Source: JBBSNV01 sp964458605
GTDB taxonomy: Bacteria > Pseudomonadota > Alphaproteobacteria > Reyranellales > JAQSWP01
Length of the DNA: 60,655 nt
Assembly: GCA_964458605.1 (NCBI GenBank)
Contig: CAYWLS010000027.1
Span: 1-60,655 of the forward strand
Direction: 5' to 3'
Below, piece by piece: positions 45,892 through 55,856 of the stretch. Positions within the stretch are counted from its first letter, which is position 1, and each line of letters opens with the position of its first letter. A program made the position numbers and the translations under genes. The notes below the pieces were generated by a model. That model saw only the letters and a program-made list of their open reading frames with translations, made no database searches and was not told the DNA's origin.

Positions 45892-46746
45892 TTAACCCCG
45901 CGCCGCCTCCAGGCTCGACCCCGCCACGGTGATGCGGTGCATCAGCCGGCGGTGGCCGTGATAGTCGTTGGCGGCGTAATGCAAGGTGGCGCGGTTGTCC
46001 CAGAACGCCACCGAGCCCGGCGCCCAGCGGAAACGGCAGGTGAATTCGGGCCGCACGGCGTGGGCGTAGAGGAATTCCAGCAGCGGCCGGCTTTCCTCCG
46101 CGGTCCAGCCCTCGAAGCGCAGGGTGAAGGAGCGGTTGACGTAGAGCGCCGGCCGGCCGCTCTCGGGGTGGCGGATCACCACCGGATGCGACACCTCCGC
46201 GCCCACCAGATGGGGATTGTTGAAGCGCTTGTGGCCATTGTCGTCCTGGCGATAGGCCGCCTTCTCGCCGAAGGCCTGCTCGGCCGAATGCACCGCGCGC
46301 AAGCCGTGCAGGGTGCGCTTGATGCCGTCCGACAGCGCGTCGTAGGCGGCATACATGCTGGCGAACAGCGTGTCGCCGCCCTCTTCCGGCAGCTCGCGCG
46401 CCACCAGGATCGAGCCCATCGCCGGCTCGGCGTCGTAGCTATGGTCGGTGTGCCAGACGCCGCCGATATTCCTGCGCTGGTCCTTCTCCTTGCGCACCTC
46501 GGCGATCTCGGGATGGCCCGGCACCGGGGTGAAGAATCGGTTGATGTCGATGCGGCCCCAGCGCCGGGCGAAGGCCAGGTGTTGCTCCGGCGTCAGATCC
46601 TGGTCGCGGAAGAAGATCACGCCGTGATCGACGAAGGCCTGGCGCACCGCCTGCCACTGGCTGTTGCCGATCTCGCCCGCCAAGTCGACACCAAAGATTT
46701 CCGCGCCGCAGCCGCTGGTGAGACGACGCACCGACACATCCGCCAT
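45892..46746 (-). CDS. TauD/TfdA family alpha-ketoglutarate dioxygenase
   Basis: A 284-residue Fe(II)/2-oxoglutarate dioxygenase. The iron ligands are visible in WHTDHSY (HxD, near residue 99) and the distal His in RRLMHRITVAG, with the 2-oxoglutarate Arg nearby. N-terminal GVIFFRDQDLTPEQHLAFARRWG is typical of the family. Substrates of relatives include taurine, 2,4-D and alkyl sulfates; the one here is unknown. The gene is divergent from a TetR regulator with 46 bases between the start codons, and a TSUP (sulfite exporter) gene lies beyond, which makes a sulfonate or sulfate ester attractive but unproven. Confidence 0.88.
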   Translation of the reverse strand: MADVSVRRLTSGCGAEIFGVDLAGEIGNSQWQAVRQAFVDHGVIFFRDQDLTPEQHLAFARRWGRIDINRFFTPVPGHPEIAEVRKEKDQRRNIGGVWHTDHSYDAEPAMGSILVARELPEEGGDTLFASMYAAYDALSDGIKRTLHGLRAVHSAEQAFGEKAAYRQDDNGHKRFNNPHLVGAEVSHPVVIRHPESGRPALYVNRSFTLRFEGWTAEESRPLLEFLYAHAVRPEFTCRFRWAPGSVAFWDNRATLHYAANDYHGHRRLMHRITVAGSSLEAARG

Positions 46747-46792
46747 GGCTTCCTCCCTTGTGATTAATCTGAATCTGAACTAGGATCCAGCT
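46747..46792. promoter_or_regulatory. Divergent TauD/TetR control region
   Basis: Only 46 bases separate the two start codons. They contain the palindrome GATTAATC followed by two copies of CTGAAT-like sequence (TTCAGA-TTCAGA on the minus strand), a likely TetR operator, and the dioxygenase ribosome site GGGAGG on the minus strand. Confidence 0.45.
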
Positions 46793-47413
46793 ATGAGTCA
46801 AGCCCCCATCCCGGTCGAGGCCGCCGAATTCGCCCTGCCGGCCAAGCAGGCGCGCAGCCGGGCCACCCGCGACGCGCTGATCGAGGCCGGCATCCGGCTG
46901 GTCGAGCAACGCGATTTCGACACCCTGTCGATCGCCGAGATCGCCGCCGCCGCCGGCTGCTCGGTGGGCGCGTTCTATTTCCGCTTCGCCGACAAGGACG
47001 CCTATTTCCGCGCCCTGATCGCCGCCACGGTGGAAGACGGCGCGGCGCTGTTCGACATCCTGTCCGCGACGCCGGCCGAGGCCGCGATCGAGCGGCTGGT
47101 GGCGATGACCTTGCAGTCCTATCGCCGCCGGCGCGGCCTGCTGCGCGCCGCCATCCGCGCCAGCATGCGCGACGCCACGGTGTGGGATCCGCTCAAGGCG
47201 CGCGGCCACGCCATCGCCGACGCCATGGTCGACAAGCTGGCCGGCTCCGGCGCCGGGCGGAAACAGCGCGCGGCGCGCATCCGCTTCGCCCTGCAGGCGC
47301 TCTACGGCACGTTGAACAATGCCATCCTGCTGGCGCCCGGCCCGCTGCAGCTCGGCGACGCGGCACTGGAGGCCGAGCTGCGCCGCATGTTCGAGCGCAT
47401 CATCGCGCCCTGA
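46793..47413 (+). CDS. TetR family transcriptional regulator
   Basis: A 206-residue regulator. The HTH lies at about 20-65 (RSRATRDALIEAGIRLVEQ, SIAEIAAAAGCSVGAFYFRF, then DKDAYFRAL). The C-terminal all-helical ligand domain is Ala-rich with no known signature. It probably represses the divergent dioxygenase and itself through the shared 46-bp gap. It ends nine bases before the convergent TSUP gene. Confidence 0.92.
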   Translation: MSQAPIPVEAAEFALPAKQARSRATRDALIEAGIRLVEQRDFDTLSIAEIAAAAGCSVGAFYFRFADKDAYFRALIAATVEDGAALFDILSATPAEAAIERLVAMTLQSYRRRRGLLRAAIRASMRDATVWDPLKARGHAIADAMVDKLAGSGAGRKQRAARIRFALQALYGTLNNAILLAPGPLQLGDAALEAELRRMFERIIAP

Positions 47414-47422
47414 TTCCTCGGC

Positions 47423-48157
47423 TCAGAACACCAGGCTGCCCAGCGCCACGCCGGCCAGGATGGCGATGGCGACCGGCCGGTAGAAGCGATGGCCGCCGCG
47501 GTGGAACATCTGGCTGCCGACCCACAGCCCGAGCAGCAGCGGCACCAGCAGCAGCGCCGAGCGGATCAGCTCGGGACCGCCGATCTGGCCGGCCACCGCC
47601 AGCACCGCCAGCGAGCCGATATCGATCAGGGCGAAATAGACGTTCAGGCTGGCGCGGATCTTGGCCGCGGCATCGGCGCCGGACAGGAAATAGAAGATCA
47701 CCGGCGGGCCGCCCATGCCGATCGCGCCGTTCAACGCGCCGCTGGCCAGGCCGGTGACGACGGTGCCGCCCAGATGCGGGCTGCCCTTGTGGCGCCAGCC
47801 GGTCGTCAGCAGCAGCACCGCCGACAGCACCGCCAGCGACATGGCGATGCGCAGGGTCTGCGCCTCCAGGTGCAGCAGCAGGAAGGTGCCGCCGGGAATG
47901 CCGACGATCGCCGCCGCCGTCAGCACGCCGATGCGGCGCGGCTCGATATGGCGCACCGCGTCGCGCAGCACCGGCGCCGCCAGCAGCAGGTCGAGGATCA
48001 GCGCGATCGGCACCGCCACGGTCGGGCCGTACAGCGCCGCCAGCACCGGCGCCATCACCATGGCGGAGCCGAAGCCGGAAAAGCCGCGCACCAGGCCGGC
48101 CGTGAACACGGCCAGCGCGGCATAGATCAGATCGGGTGCGAGATAGGGATCGAACAC
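47423..48157 (-). CDS. TSUP (TauE/SafE) family anion exporter
   Basis: A 244-residue membrane protein with about eight spans and two-fold repeat. The family signature is seen as AGLVRGFSGFGSAMVMAPVL in the first half and ASGALNGAIGMGGPPVIFYF in the second. Members move sulfite, sulfoacetate or other organosulfur anions. It starts with GTG at 48157, and its start region overlaps a LexA-like motif in front of uvrB. It is convergent to the TetR gene. Confidence 0.9.
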   Translation of the reverse strand: MFDPYLAPDLIYAALAVFTAGLVRGFSGFGSAMVMAPVLAALYGPTVAVPIALILDLLLAAPVLRDAVRHIEPRRIGVLTAAAIVGIPGGTFLLLHLEAQTLRIAMSLAVLSAVLLLTTGWRHKGSPHLGGTVVTGLASGALNGAIGMGGPPVIFYFLSGADAAAKIRASLNVYFALIDIGSLAVLAVAGQIGGPELIRSALLLVPLLLGLWVGSQMFHRGGHRFYRPVAIAILAGVALGSLVF

Positions 48158-48166
48158 GGGCAGAAT
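48152..48166. promoter_or_regulatory. Imperfect LexA-like box upstream of uvrB
   Basis: GAAC-N7-GAAT (48152-48166) differs by one base from the alphaproteobacterial GAAC-N7-GAAC motif and lies 127 bases before the uvrB ATG. It also overlaps the start of the divergent TSUP gene, so its meaning is uncertain. Confidence 0.3.
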
Positions 48167-48292
48167 GCTAGCACGGTGCGGAATTTCGGCGGTTTTCCGC
48201 TATCCTTAGGCCAGGGCGGCGGCCGGCGCCAGAGGCGCAAACGCTGGGCAGGGACTCGCATTTCACAGGCCATGCGCCATATAAATTGTGCC

Positions 48293-50509
<2,217 letters not shown>

Positions 50510-50519
50510 CATAAAAAAG

Positions 50520-50544
50520 GCCGCCGGCCCAAGCGGCCGGCGGC
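50520..50544 (-). terminator. Bidirectional terminator after uvrB
   Basis: Perfect 10-bp stem GCCGCCGGCC / GGCCGGCGGC with a 5-nt loop. On the minus strand it is followed by TTTTTTAT, ending the transcript of the secreted His-rich protein; it can also insulate uvrB from it. Confidence 0.85.
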
Positions 50545-50603
50545 TGCGATAGCCGGAAGATCGCGCGGGGGAGCGCCGCAGCGATACCGCCGGCGACCAA
50601 CGA

Positions 50604-51284
50604 TCAGAACTTGTCGGGGAACTGCTTGGCCACCGCCCCGGTCAGCGCGTCGGCGATGGCGTACATGTGGTCCTTCATCTGGGCCCAGGTCTTGGCCTCG
50701 TCGGCGTATTTATGCGCCTGCAGCTCCTCGATCTGCGACACATGGTGGGAGATATGCGCCATCAGCAGGCCCTCGACCGCGTCCTTGGGCAGGTTGGGAT
50801 TGGCGCTGCTCAGGAACACGGCGATGTCGGTGGCGTTCCTGGTCATCTGGTCCATCGCCGCCGATTGCTTGTTGGCATTCTTCGCCAGGCTGGCATCGAG
50901 ATAGGCCTTGACCCCGGTCCAGTGCCCGGCCAGCAGACCGAACAGCTTGTCGGCAGCGGCCTTGCCGTAGATCGGCTCGAAGGCGGTGGCGATCTGCTTG
51001 GCGTTCTCCACCACCTGGGCTTCCGCGTTCTGCAGGGCCGCCGCGTCGTGCGCCAGCGCGGCGACCACCACGTTGCGCACCCAGAAGGCGTGGCCCAGCC
51101 ACAGGTCGCGCAACGCCATCTGGGTGTCGACCGCCTTGCTGCTGAGCGCCGCCAGTTGCGGCGCGTGGCTGGCATGGCCGATGGGATCGTGGACGGCGGG
51201 ATCGTGGGCGGCCACCGGCAGGGCGAAGGCGGCGGCCAGGCCGAAAGCGGCGCTGGCGACAAAACGGCGAGATAATTGCGTCAT
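50604..51284 (-). CDS. Secreted His-rich helical protein of unknown function
   Basis: A 226-residue protein with a clear signal peptide (RRFVASAAFGLAAAFALPVAA, cleavage after VAA) and a short His-rich mature N-terminus (HDPAVHDPIGHASHAP). The rest is all helical: LRDLWLGHAFWVRNVVVAAL, FEPIYGKAAADKLFGLLAGHW, LLMAHISHHVSQIEEL and the C-terminal ALTGAVAKQFPDKF. The pattern LWxxHxxWxR, YG...L...H, FLSSxNP and KQFP recalls an uncharacterised four-helix family I remember from Bacillus and Clostridium genomes, where it is often misannotated. Repeated His at helix faces suggests metal or heme binding, but this is inference. It is divergent from the Cys-containing regulator. Confidence 0.75.
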   Translation of the reverse strand: MTQLSRRFVASAAFGLAAAFALPVAAHDPAVHDPIGHASHAPQLAALSSKAVDTQMALRDLWLGHAFWVRNVVVAALAHDAAALQNAEAQVVENAKQIATAFEPIYGKAAADKLFGLLAGHWTGVKAYLDASLAKNANKQSAAMDQMTRNATDIAVFLSSANPNLPKDAVEGLLMAHISHHVSQIEELQAHKYADEAKTWAQMKDHMYAIADALTGAVAKQFPDKF

Positions 51285-51409
51285 GGCGTTCCTCTTTTGA
51301 AAGCTGCGAAACGCCGGGAGCTTAGGCCGGTGTCGTTACTTAAACAAGTTATTTTGGTTAAAACATTTAAAAGTTGCATTTTTGCCATCGCGGCGGCATA
51401 AAGGGCAGG
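51285..51409. promoter_or_regulatory. AT-rich divergent promoter/operator region
   Basis: The 125-base gap holds a run of A/T-rich sequence at 51336-51375, unusual for this genome, with an inverted repeat ACTT-AAAC-AAGT at 51338-51349. It most likely holds the promoters of both flanking genes and the operator of the winged-helix regulator. Confidence 0.5.
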
Positions 51410-52057
51410 ATGACCTTGGACAACAGGCCCCAGCGCCGCCTTCTTGGCCTGCTGCGCCGCGAGCGCGACGGCATCACCGTCGACCAGCTGGCCGACCGGC
51501 TGGCGGTGTCGCGCAACGCCGTGCGCCAGCACCTCACCACCCTGGAGCGCGACGGGCTGGTGCAGCGCGGCGCGACCCGGCCGACCGGCGGCCGGCCCGA
51601 GCAGCTCTACCAGTTGAGCGACAAGGGGCTGGAGCAGTTCCCGCGCAAATATTCCTGGTTCGCCGACTTCCTGATCCAGGCGGTCAAGCGCAGCGTCGGC
51701 ACGGCGGGCCTGCGCGACACCATGCGGGAGATGGGCGAGAGCGCGGCGGCCCAGCTCGGCGCGGCGCAACTCGGTGCGGCGGGCGGCGGCGCCGATACGC
51801 TGGCTGCCAGGGTGCAGCGCCTGGCCGGCGCCATGACCGAGCTGGGCTACGAAGCCGAAGCCGCCGCCGACCAGCCGACGCCGACCATCGAGGCGTCCAA
51901 CTGCCTGTACCACCATCTGGCGGCGGCGCATCCGGAAGTGTGCGAGTTCGACCTGGCGCTGCTGCGCGGCGCCACCGGCGCCGAGGTCGAGCACGCCGAA
52001 TGCATGGTGCGCGGCGGCCAGGTCTGCCGCTTCCGCTTCAAGCCGAAAGCCAACTGA
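51410..52057 (+). CDS. Winged-helix regulator with four-cysteine (Fe-S type) domain
   Basis: A 215-residue regulator of the SufR/COG2345 type. The N-terminal wHTH (QRRLLGLLRRERDGITVDQL, RLAVSRNAVRQHLTTLERDG, wing RPTGGRPEQLYQLS) is followed by a helical linker and a C-terminal domain whose cysteines are spaced C-x12-C-x19-C-x7-C (starting at NCLYHH and ending VCRF). In SufR relatives such cysteines bind an Fe-S cluster used to sense iron or redox state. The ATG 51410 follows AAGGGCAGG; an upstream in-frame start is less likely. It is divergent from the secreted His-rich gene, its likely target. Confidence 0.85.
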   Translation: MTLDNRPQRRLLGLLRRERDGITVDQLADRLAVSRNAVRQHLTTLERDGLVQRGATRPTGGRPEQLYQLSDKGLEQFPRKYSWFADFLIQAVKRSVGTAGLRDTMREMGESAAAQLGAAQLGAAGGGADTLAARVQRLAGAMTELGYEAEAAADQPTPTIEASNCLYHHLAAAHPEVCEFDLALLRGATGAEVEHAECMVRGGQVCRFRFKPKAN

Positions 52058-52063
52058 CGCCGC

Positions 52064-52150
52064 GTCGTCCTGAACGAAGCGAAGCACCTTATCTCGACGA
52101 CATCGATCTGTCGCCTTGAAGCAAGATGCCTCGCTGCGCCCGGCATGATT
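52064..52150. repeat. Dispersed intergenic repeat, copy B
   Basis: An approximately 87-bp element between the regulator and the RimJ-like gene. It begins CGTCGTCCTGAACGAAGCG and ends CCCGGCATGATTGA, colinear with copy A at 12262-12352. Confidence 0.6.
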
Positions 52151-52154
52151 GATG

Positions 52155-52763
52155 CTATTTGCGTCCCGCCGTCTTGCTTTCGTATTCGGTGCGCAGCAGG
52201 GCGAACAGCACATGGTCGTGCCACTTGCCGTTGATGCGCAGATATTGCCGCGCCAGCCCCTCTTCGCGGAAGCCGGTGCCGCGCAGCACGCCCTTGCTGG
52301 GCTCGTTGTCGGGCAGGCAGGCGGCTTCCAGCCGATGCAGGCGCAGCTCCTCGAACACGAAGGGCATGATCGCGGTCACGCCGTCCTTCATGTGGCCGTG
52401 GCCGGCAAAGCCCGCGCCCATCCAGTAGCCCAGCGAAGCGCATTGCGCCACGCCGCGCCGCACGTTGCCGATATTGATGCCGCCGACAAGCTGGCGGGTT
52501 TCGCGCAGGAACATGAAGAAGGCATAGCCCTCGCCGGCCCGCCATTCGCGCATCTGCTGGCGCAGGCGGCGGCGATAGGCGTCGCGAGTCAGCGAATCCT
52601 CGGGCCAGGTCGGCTCCCAGGGCTGCAGGAAGGCGCGGGAAGCGGCGCGCAGCTCGGCCCATTCGCGCCAGTCGTCGGCATGGGGCGCGCGCAGATAGAC
52701 CCGCGCGCCGTTCAGGCGCGGCATGGAAATCAGCGACAGCGGGACATCGGACAGGCGAAACAT
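52155..52763 (-). CDS. RimJ/RimL-like GNAT acetyltransferase
   Basis: A 202-residue GNAT of the RimJ type: VYLRAPHADDWREWAELR at the start, QLVGGINIGNVRRGV, LGYWMGAGFAGHGHMKDGV (motif A, acetyl-CoA loop) and VLRGTGFREEGLARQYLRIN. The family acetylates N-terminal amino groups of proteins such as ribosomal S5. The start has GGAGGGAAGC upstream. It is last in the run thrC > M16 peptidase > this gene, an order I recall from other alphaproteobacteria. Confidence 0.9.
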   Translation of the reverse strand: MFRLSDVPLSLISMPRLNGARVYLRAPHADDWREWAELRAASRAFLQPWEPTWPEDSLTRDAYRRRLRQQMREWRAGEGYAFFMFLRETRQLVGGINIGNVRRGVAQCASLGYWMGAGFAGHGHMKDGVTAIMPFVFEELRLHRLEAACLPDNEPSKGVLRGTGFREEGLARQYLRINGKWHDHVLFALLRTEYESKTAGRK

Positions 52764-52792
52764 GATCGCTTCCCTCCCCGCCGCCTTCGCGC

Positions 52793-54103
52793 CTATGCCG
52801 CCAGGCGCGCGGCGATCTCGTCGACGGGCGCCAGCCCTGCCAGGGGGCCGAGCGCGGCGACGCTGGGCCGCGATTTAAGGAGTCGTTCCACCACGCGGCG
52901 CACCGCCTGGCGATCCACCGCCTCGATGCGCGCCACCACCTCCTCGGTGCTGAGCGGGCGGTCCCAGATCAGCATCTGCCGCGCCAACTGCTCGCAGCGG
53001 TTGGAGGTGCTCTCCAGCCCCATCAGGGTCGCCGCCTTGAGCTGGGCGCGGGCGCGCGACACCTCGGCCTCGGTGACGTCCTGGCCGACGCGGGCGAATT
53101 CCTCGCACACCAGCGGCACCACCTGCGCCACTTCCTCCGCCCCGGTGCCGGCATAGATGCCGAACAGCCCGCCATCGGCGTAGGACGAGGAGAAGGAATA
53201 GATGCTGTAGACCAGGCCGCGCTCCTCGCGCACGGTCTGGAACAGGCGCGAGGACATGCCGCCGCCGAACAGGGTGGAGAACACCGCCAGCGCGTAGAAA
53301 TCCGGATCGCGATAGCCCAGCCCCTCGAAGCCCAGGGTGAGATGGGATTGCTCCAATTCCCGCCCGTCGCGCAGCTCGCCGCCGACATAGCGCGCCGGCT
53401 CCGGCGTGGCGCGCTGCACCGGACCGGTGGCGTTGCCGGGAAAGAAGCGCTCGGCCAGCCGCACCAGTTCGTCGTGGTCGACCCGGCCGGACGCCGCCAG
53501 GGTCATGCGATGGGTGCCGTAATGCTCGGCCAGATGCGCCGCCAGATCGGCGCGGGCGATGCCGTTGACGGTGGCCTCGGTGCCCAGCACCGGCCGGCCG
53601 ATGCCCTGATGCGGGAAGGCGGTCTCCTGCAGATGGTCGAACACCAGGTCGTCGGGCGTGTCGCGCGCCTGGCCCAGCTCCTGCAGCACCACGGTCTTCT
53701 CGCGCGCCAGTTCGCCCGGATCGAGCAGCGAGTTCTGCAGGATGTCGGCGATCAGGTCGACCGCCAGCGCCACATCCTCCTTCAGCACCGAGGCGTGGAA
53801 GGCGGTGGTCTCACGCCCGGTATAGGCGTTCATCGAGCCGCCCACCGCCTCGATCTCCTCGGCCAGAGCGCGGGCGCTGCGCGTGGCGGTGCCCTTGAAC
53901 AGCATGTGCTCGAGCAGATGGGCGATGCCGTTGACGCGCGGCGCCTCGTAGCGCGTGCCGCTGTCCAGCCATACGCCCAGCGTGGCCGATTCGACATGAT
54001 CCATGCGGTCGGTGGCGACGCGCAGCCCGTTGGCCAAGGTGGTGACCTGGGTGGTGACTGAGGTGGTGACCGGGGCGGTGACCGACACGGGGTCGCGCGC
54101 CAT
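52793..54103 (-). CDS. M16 family zinc peptidase (processing-peptidase-like)
   Basis: A 436-residue peptidase with the inverted zinc motif HLLEH (HxxEH) near residue 65, the downstream Glu in EIEAVGGSMNAYTGRETTAF, and the C-terminal half FSTLFGGGMSSRLFQTVREERGLVYSIYSF typical of the bacterial homologue of the mitochondrial processing peptidase beta subunit. The first 22 residues are a low-complexity VT/AP/TT stretch from GTCACC-like DNA repeats. The start shares one base with the thrC stop (TGATG). The natural substrate is unknown. Confidence 0.9.
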   Translation of the reverse strand: MARDPVSVTAPVTTSVTTQVTTLANGLRVATDRMDHVESATLGVWLDSGTRYEAPRVNGIAHLLEHMLFKGTATRSARALAEEIEAVGGSMNAYTGRETTAFHASVLKEDVALAVDLIADILQNSLLDPGELAREKTVVLQELGQARDTPDDLVFDHLQETAFPHQGIGRPVLGTEATVNGIARADLAAHLAEHYGTHRMTLAASGRVDHDELVRLAERFFPGNATGPVQRATPEPARYVGGELRDGRELEQSHLTLGFEGLGYRDPDFYALAVFSTLFGGGMSSRLFQTVREERGLVYSIYSFSSSYADGGLFGIYAGTGAEEVAQVVPLVCEEFARVGQDVTEAEVSRARAQLKAATLMGLESTSNRCEQLARQMLIWDRPLSTEEVVARIEAVDRQAVRRVVERLLKSRPSVAALGPLAGLAPVDEIAARLAA

Positions 54104-55503
54104 CAGGCGGCTCCCTTCAGGCTGGCGTGGCGCAGCATGTAATCCTTCAAGGCGGCGATATCGTTGGGCAGGTCGGCGCAGCGTTCCGGCCGGGCGCCGA
54201 GATCCGCCAGCGCCGGCGGCAGCGCCGGCTCGACGCCGATCGCCTGGCGCACCGCATCGGGGAATTTGGCCGGATGGGCCGTGGCCAGAGCCACTACCGG
54301 CATGTCGGCCGATGCAAGCAGCGCGCCGCTGATGCCGATGGCGCTGTGCGGATCGGCGATCTCGCCGTGCTCGCGGCGGATTGCGGCCATCGCCGCCAAT
54401 GTCTCGCGGTCGTCCAGCCGGTAGCCGGAGAACAGCTTGCGCGCGGCGGCCAGCGCATTGGCGCCGACGGCGAAGCTGCCGGTCCTGCGGAAATTGGCCA
54501 TGCTCTCGGCCACCGCCGCGCCCTGGCGGTCGTAGAGGTCGAACAGCAGGCGCTCGAAATTGCTCGACACCTGGATGTCCATGCTGGGGCTGAGCGAAGG
54601 CGCCACGCCTTCGATCTTCATCGTGCCGCTGGCGAAGAAGCGGGTCAGGATGTCGTTGCGGTTGGAGCCGACGTGGAAATGCTCGATCGGCAGACCCATG
54701 GCGCGCGCCGCATAGCCGGAATAGACATTGCCGAAATTGCCGGTCGGCACGGCGAAGCCCAGTCTGCGCTCGGGCGCGCCCAGGGCGACGGCGGCCCAGA
54801 AGTAATAGGCGATCTGCGCCATGATGCGGGCGAAGTTGATCGAGTTCACCGCGGTCAGGCTGAGCCGGTCGCGGAACGCCAGGTCGTTGAAGCAGGCCTT
54901 CACCAGGTCCTGGCAATCGTCGAAATTGCCCTCGACGGCGATGTTGAACACGTTGGCGGCGGCCACCGTGGTCATCTGGCGGCGCTGCACGTCGGAGACG
55001 CGGCCCTTGGGATGCAGCATGAAGATGTCGATGGCGGCGCGGCCCTTGACCGCGTCGATCGCCGCCGAGCCGGTGTCGCCCGACGTGGCGCCGACGATGG
55101 TGACGCGCTGGCCGCGCTTGCGCAGGATCTGGTCGAGCAGCCGGCCCAGCACCTGCAGCGCGTAATCCTTGAACGACAGGGTGGGGCCGTGGAACAGCTC
55201 CATCACCCAGGCCTGGGGACCGAGCTGCTTGAGCGGCGCCACCGCCTTGTGGTCGAACCCGGCATAGGCCTCTTGCATCAGCGCGAAGAAGGCGTCGCGC
55301 TCCATCGTGCCGTAGACGAACGGCCAGGTGACGCGCGCGGCCAGTTCGCCATAGGGCAGCCCGGCCAGCGCCTCGATCTCGGCAGCGGAGAAATGCGGCC
55401 AGGATTCGGGCACGTAAAGACCGCCGTCCCGCGCCAGCCCCGTCAGCAGGACCTCGTCGAACGGCAGCGCCGGCGCCTGACCCCGGGTGCTGATGTAACG
55501 CAC
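54103..55503 (-). CDS. thrC: Threonine synthase
   Basis: A 466-residue PLP enzyme of the long (class 2) type. The PLP lysine is in GPTLSFKDYALQ; GATSGDTGSAAIDA binds the phosphate, and VPTGNFGNVYSGY and STNRND-like GSNRNDIL follow. It converts O-phosphohomoserine to threonine. It starts with GTG at 55503 with AAGG seven bases upstream; an AT-rich 80-base gap precedes it, so it may have its own promoter. It is followed by the M16 peptidase. Confidence 0.96.
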   Translation of the reverse strand: MRYISTRGQAPALPFDEVLLTGLARDGGLYVPESWPHFSAAEIEALAGLPYGELAARVTWPFVYGTMERDAFFALMQEAYAGFDHKAVAPLKQLGPQAWVMELFHGPTLSFKDYALQVLGRLLDQILRKRGQRVTIVGATSGDTGSAAIDAVKGRAAIDIFMLHPKGRVSDVQRRQMTTVAAANVFNIAVEGNFDDCQDLVKACFNDLAFRDRLSLTAVNSINFARIMAQIAYYFWAAVALGAPERRLGFAVPTGNFGNVYSGYAARAMGLPIEHFHVGSNRNDILTRFFASGTMKIEGVAPSLSPSMDIQVSSNFERLLFDLYDRQGAAVAESMANFRRTGSFAVGANALAAARKLFSGYRLDDRETLAAMAAIRREHGEIADPHSAIGISGALLASADMPVVALATAHPAKFPDAVRQAIGVEPALPPALADLGARPERCADLPNDIAALKDYMLRHASLKGAA

Positions 55504-55586
55504 TGAATTACCTTAAGAATATCAAGAACGCCACAATCAATGTACGCCGCGCCACGCGCCGCCGCAAGCAAGCGGAAGGGTGGGGT

Positions 55587-55829
55587 TCAGGCGCATTGCT
55601 TGTGGGCTTTGCGCACCCGCTCGGCCGAGACCGGATACCTGGCCAGCAGCGCAGCCGGACGCGTCGGCCGCTTGACCAGGTCGCCGCCGCAATTGGGGCA
55701 CTGCCCGCCCAGCCGGTCATAGGCGCATTCGGCGCAGAATGTGCACTCGAAGGTGCAGATCGTGGCGTCGGACGCGCCGTTGGGCAGGTCCTTGTCGCAA
55801 CACTCGCAGTTGGGCCTGATTTGCAGCAC
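55587..55829 (-). CDS. DUF1272 small zinc-ribbon-like protein
   Basis: An 80-residue protein with an ordered set of cysteines: NCECCDKDLP, CTFECTFCAECA and QCPNCGGDL, the DUF1272 pattern. It probably binds zinc; no function is established. The C-terminus is basic (RVRKAHKQCA). It lies between the M32 carboxypeptidase (27 bases upstream) and thrC. Confidence 0.88.
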   Translation of the reverse strand: MLQIRPNCECCDKDLPNGASDATICTFECTFCAECAYDRLGGQCPNCGGDLVKRPTRPAALLARYPVSAERVRKAHKQCA

Positions 55830-55856
55830 GGCTCCCCTCCCCTTTTGCCGCCCAGT

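Noticed and set aside
47489..48292. 268-codon upstream extension of uvrB
   Set aside because: It overlaps the TSUP gene on the other strand and shows no domain; UvrB begins at 48293 or 48272.
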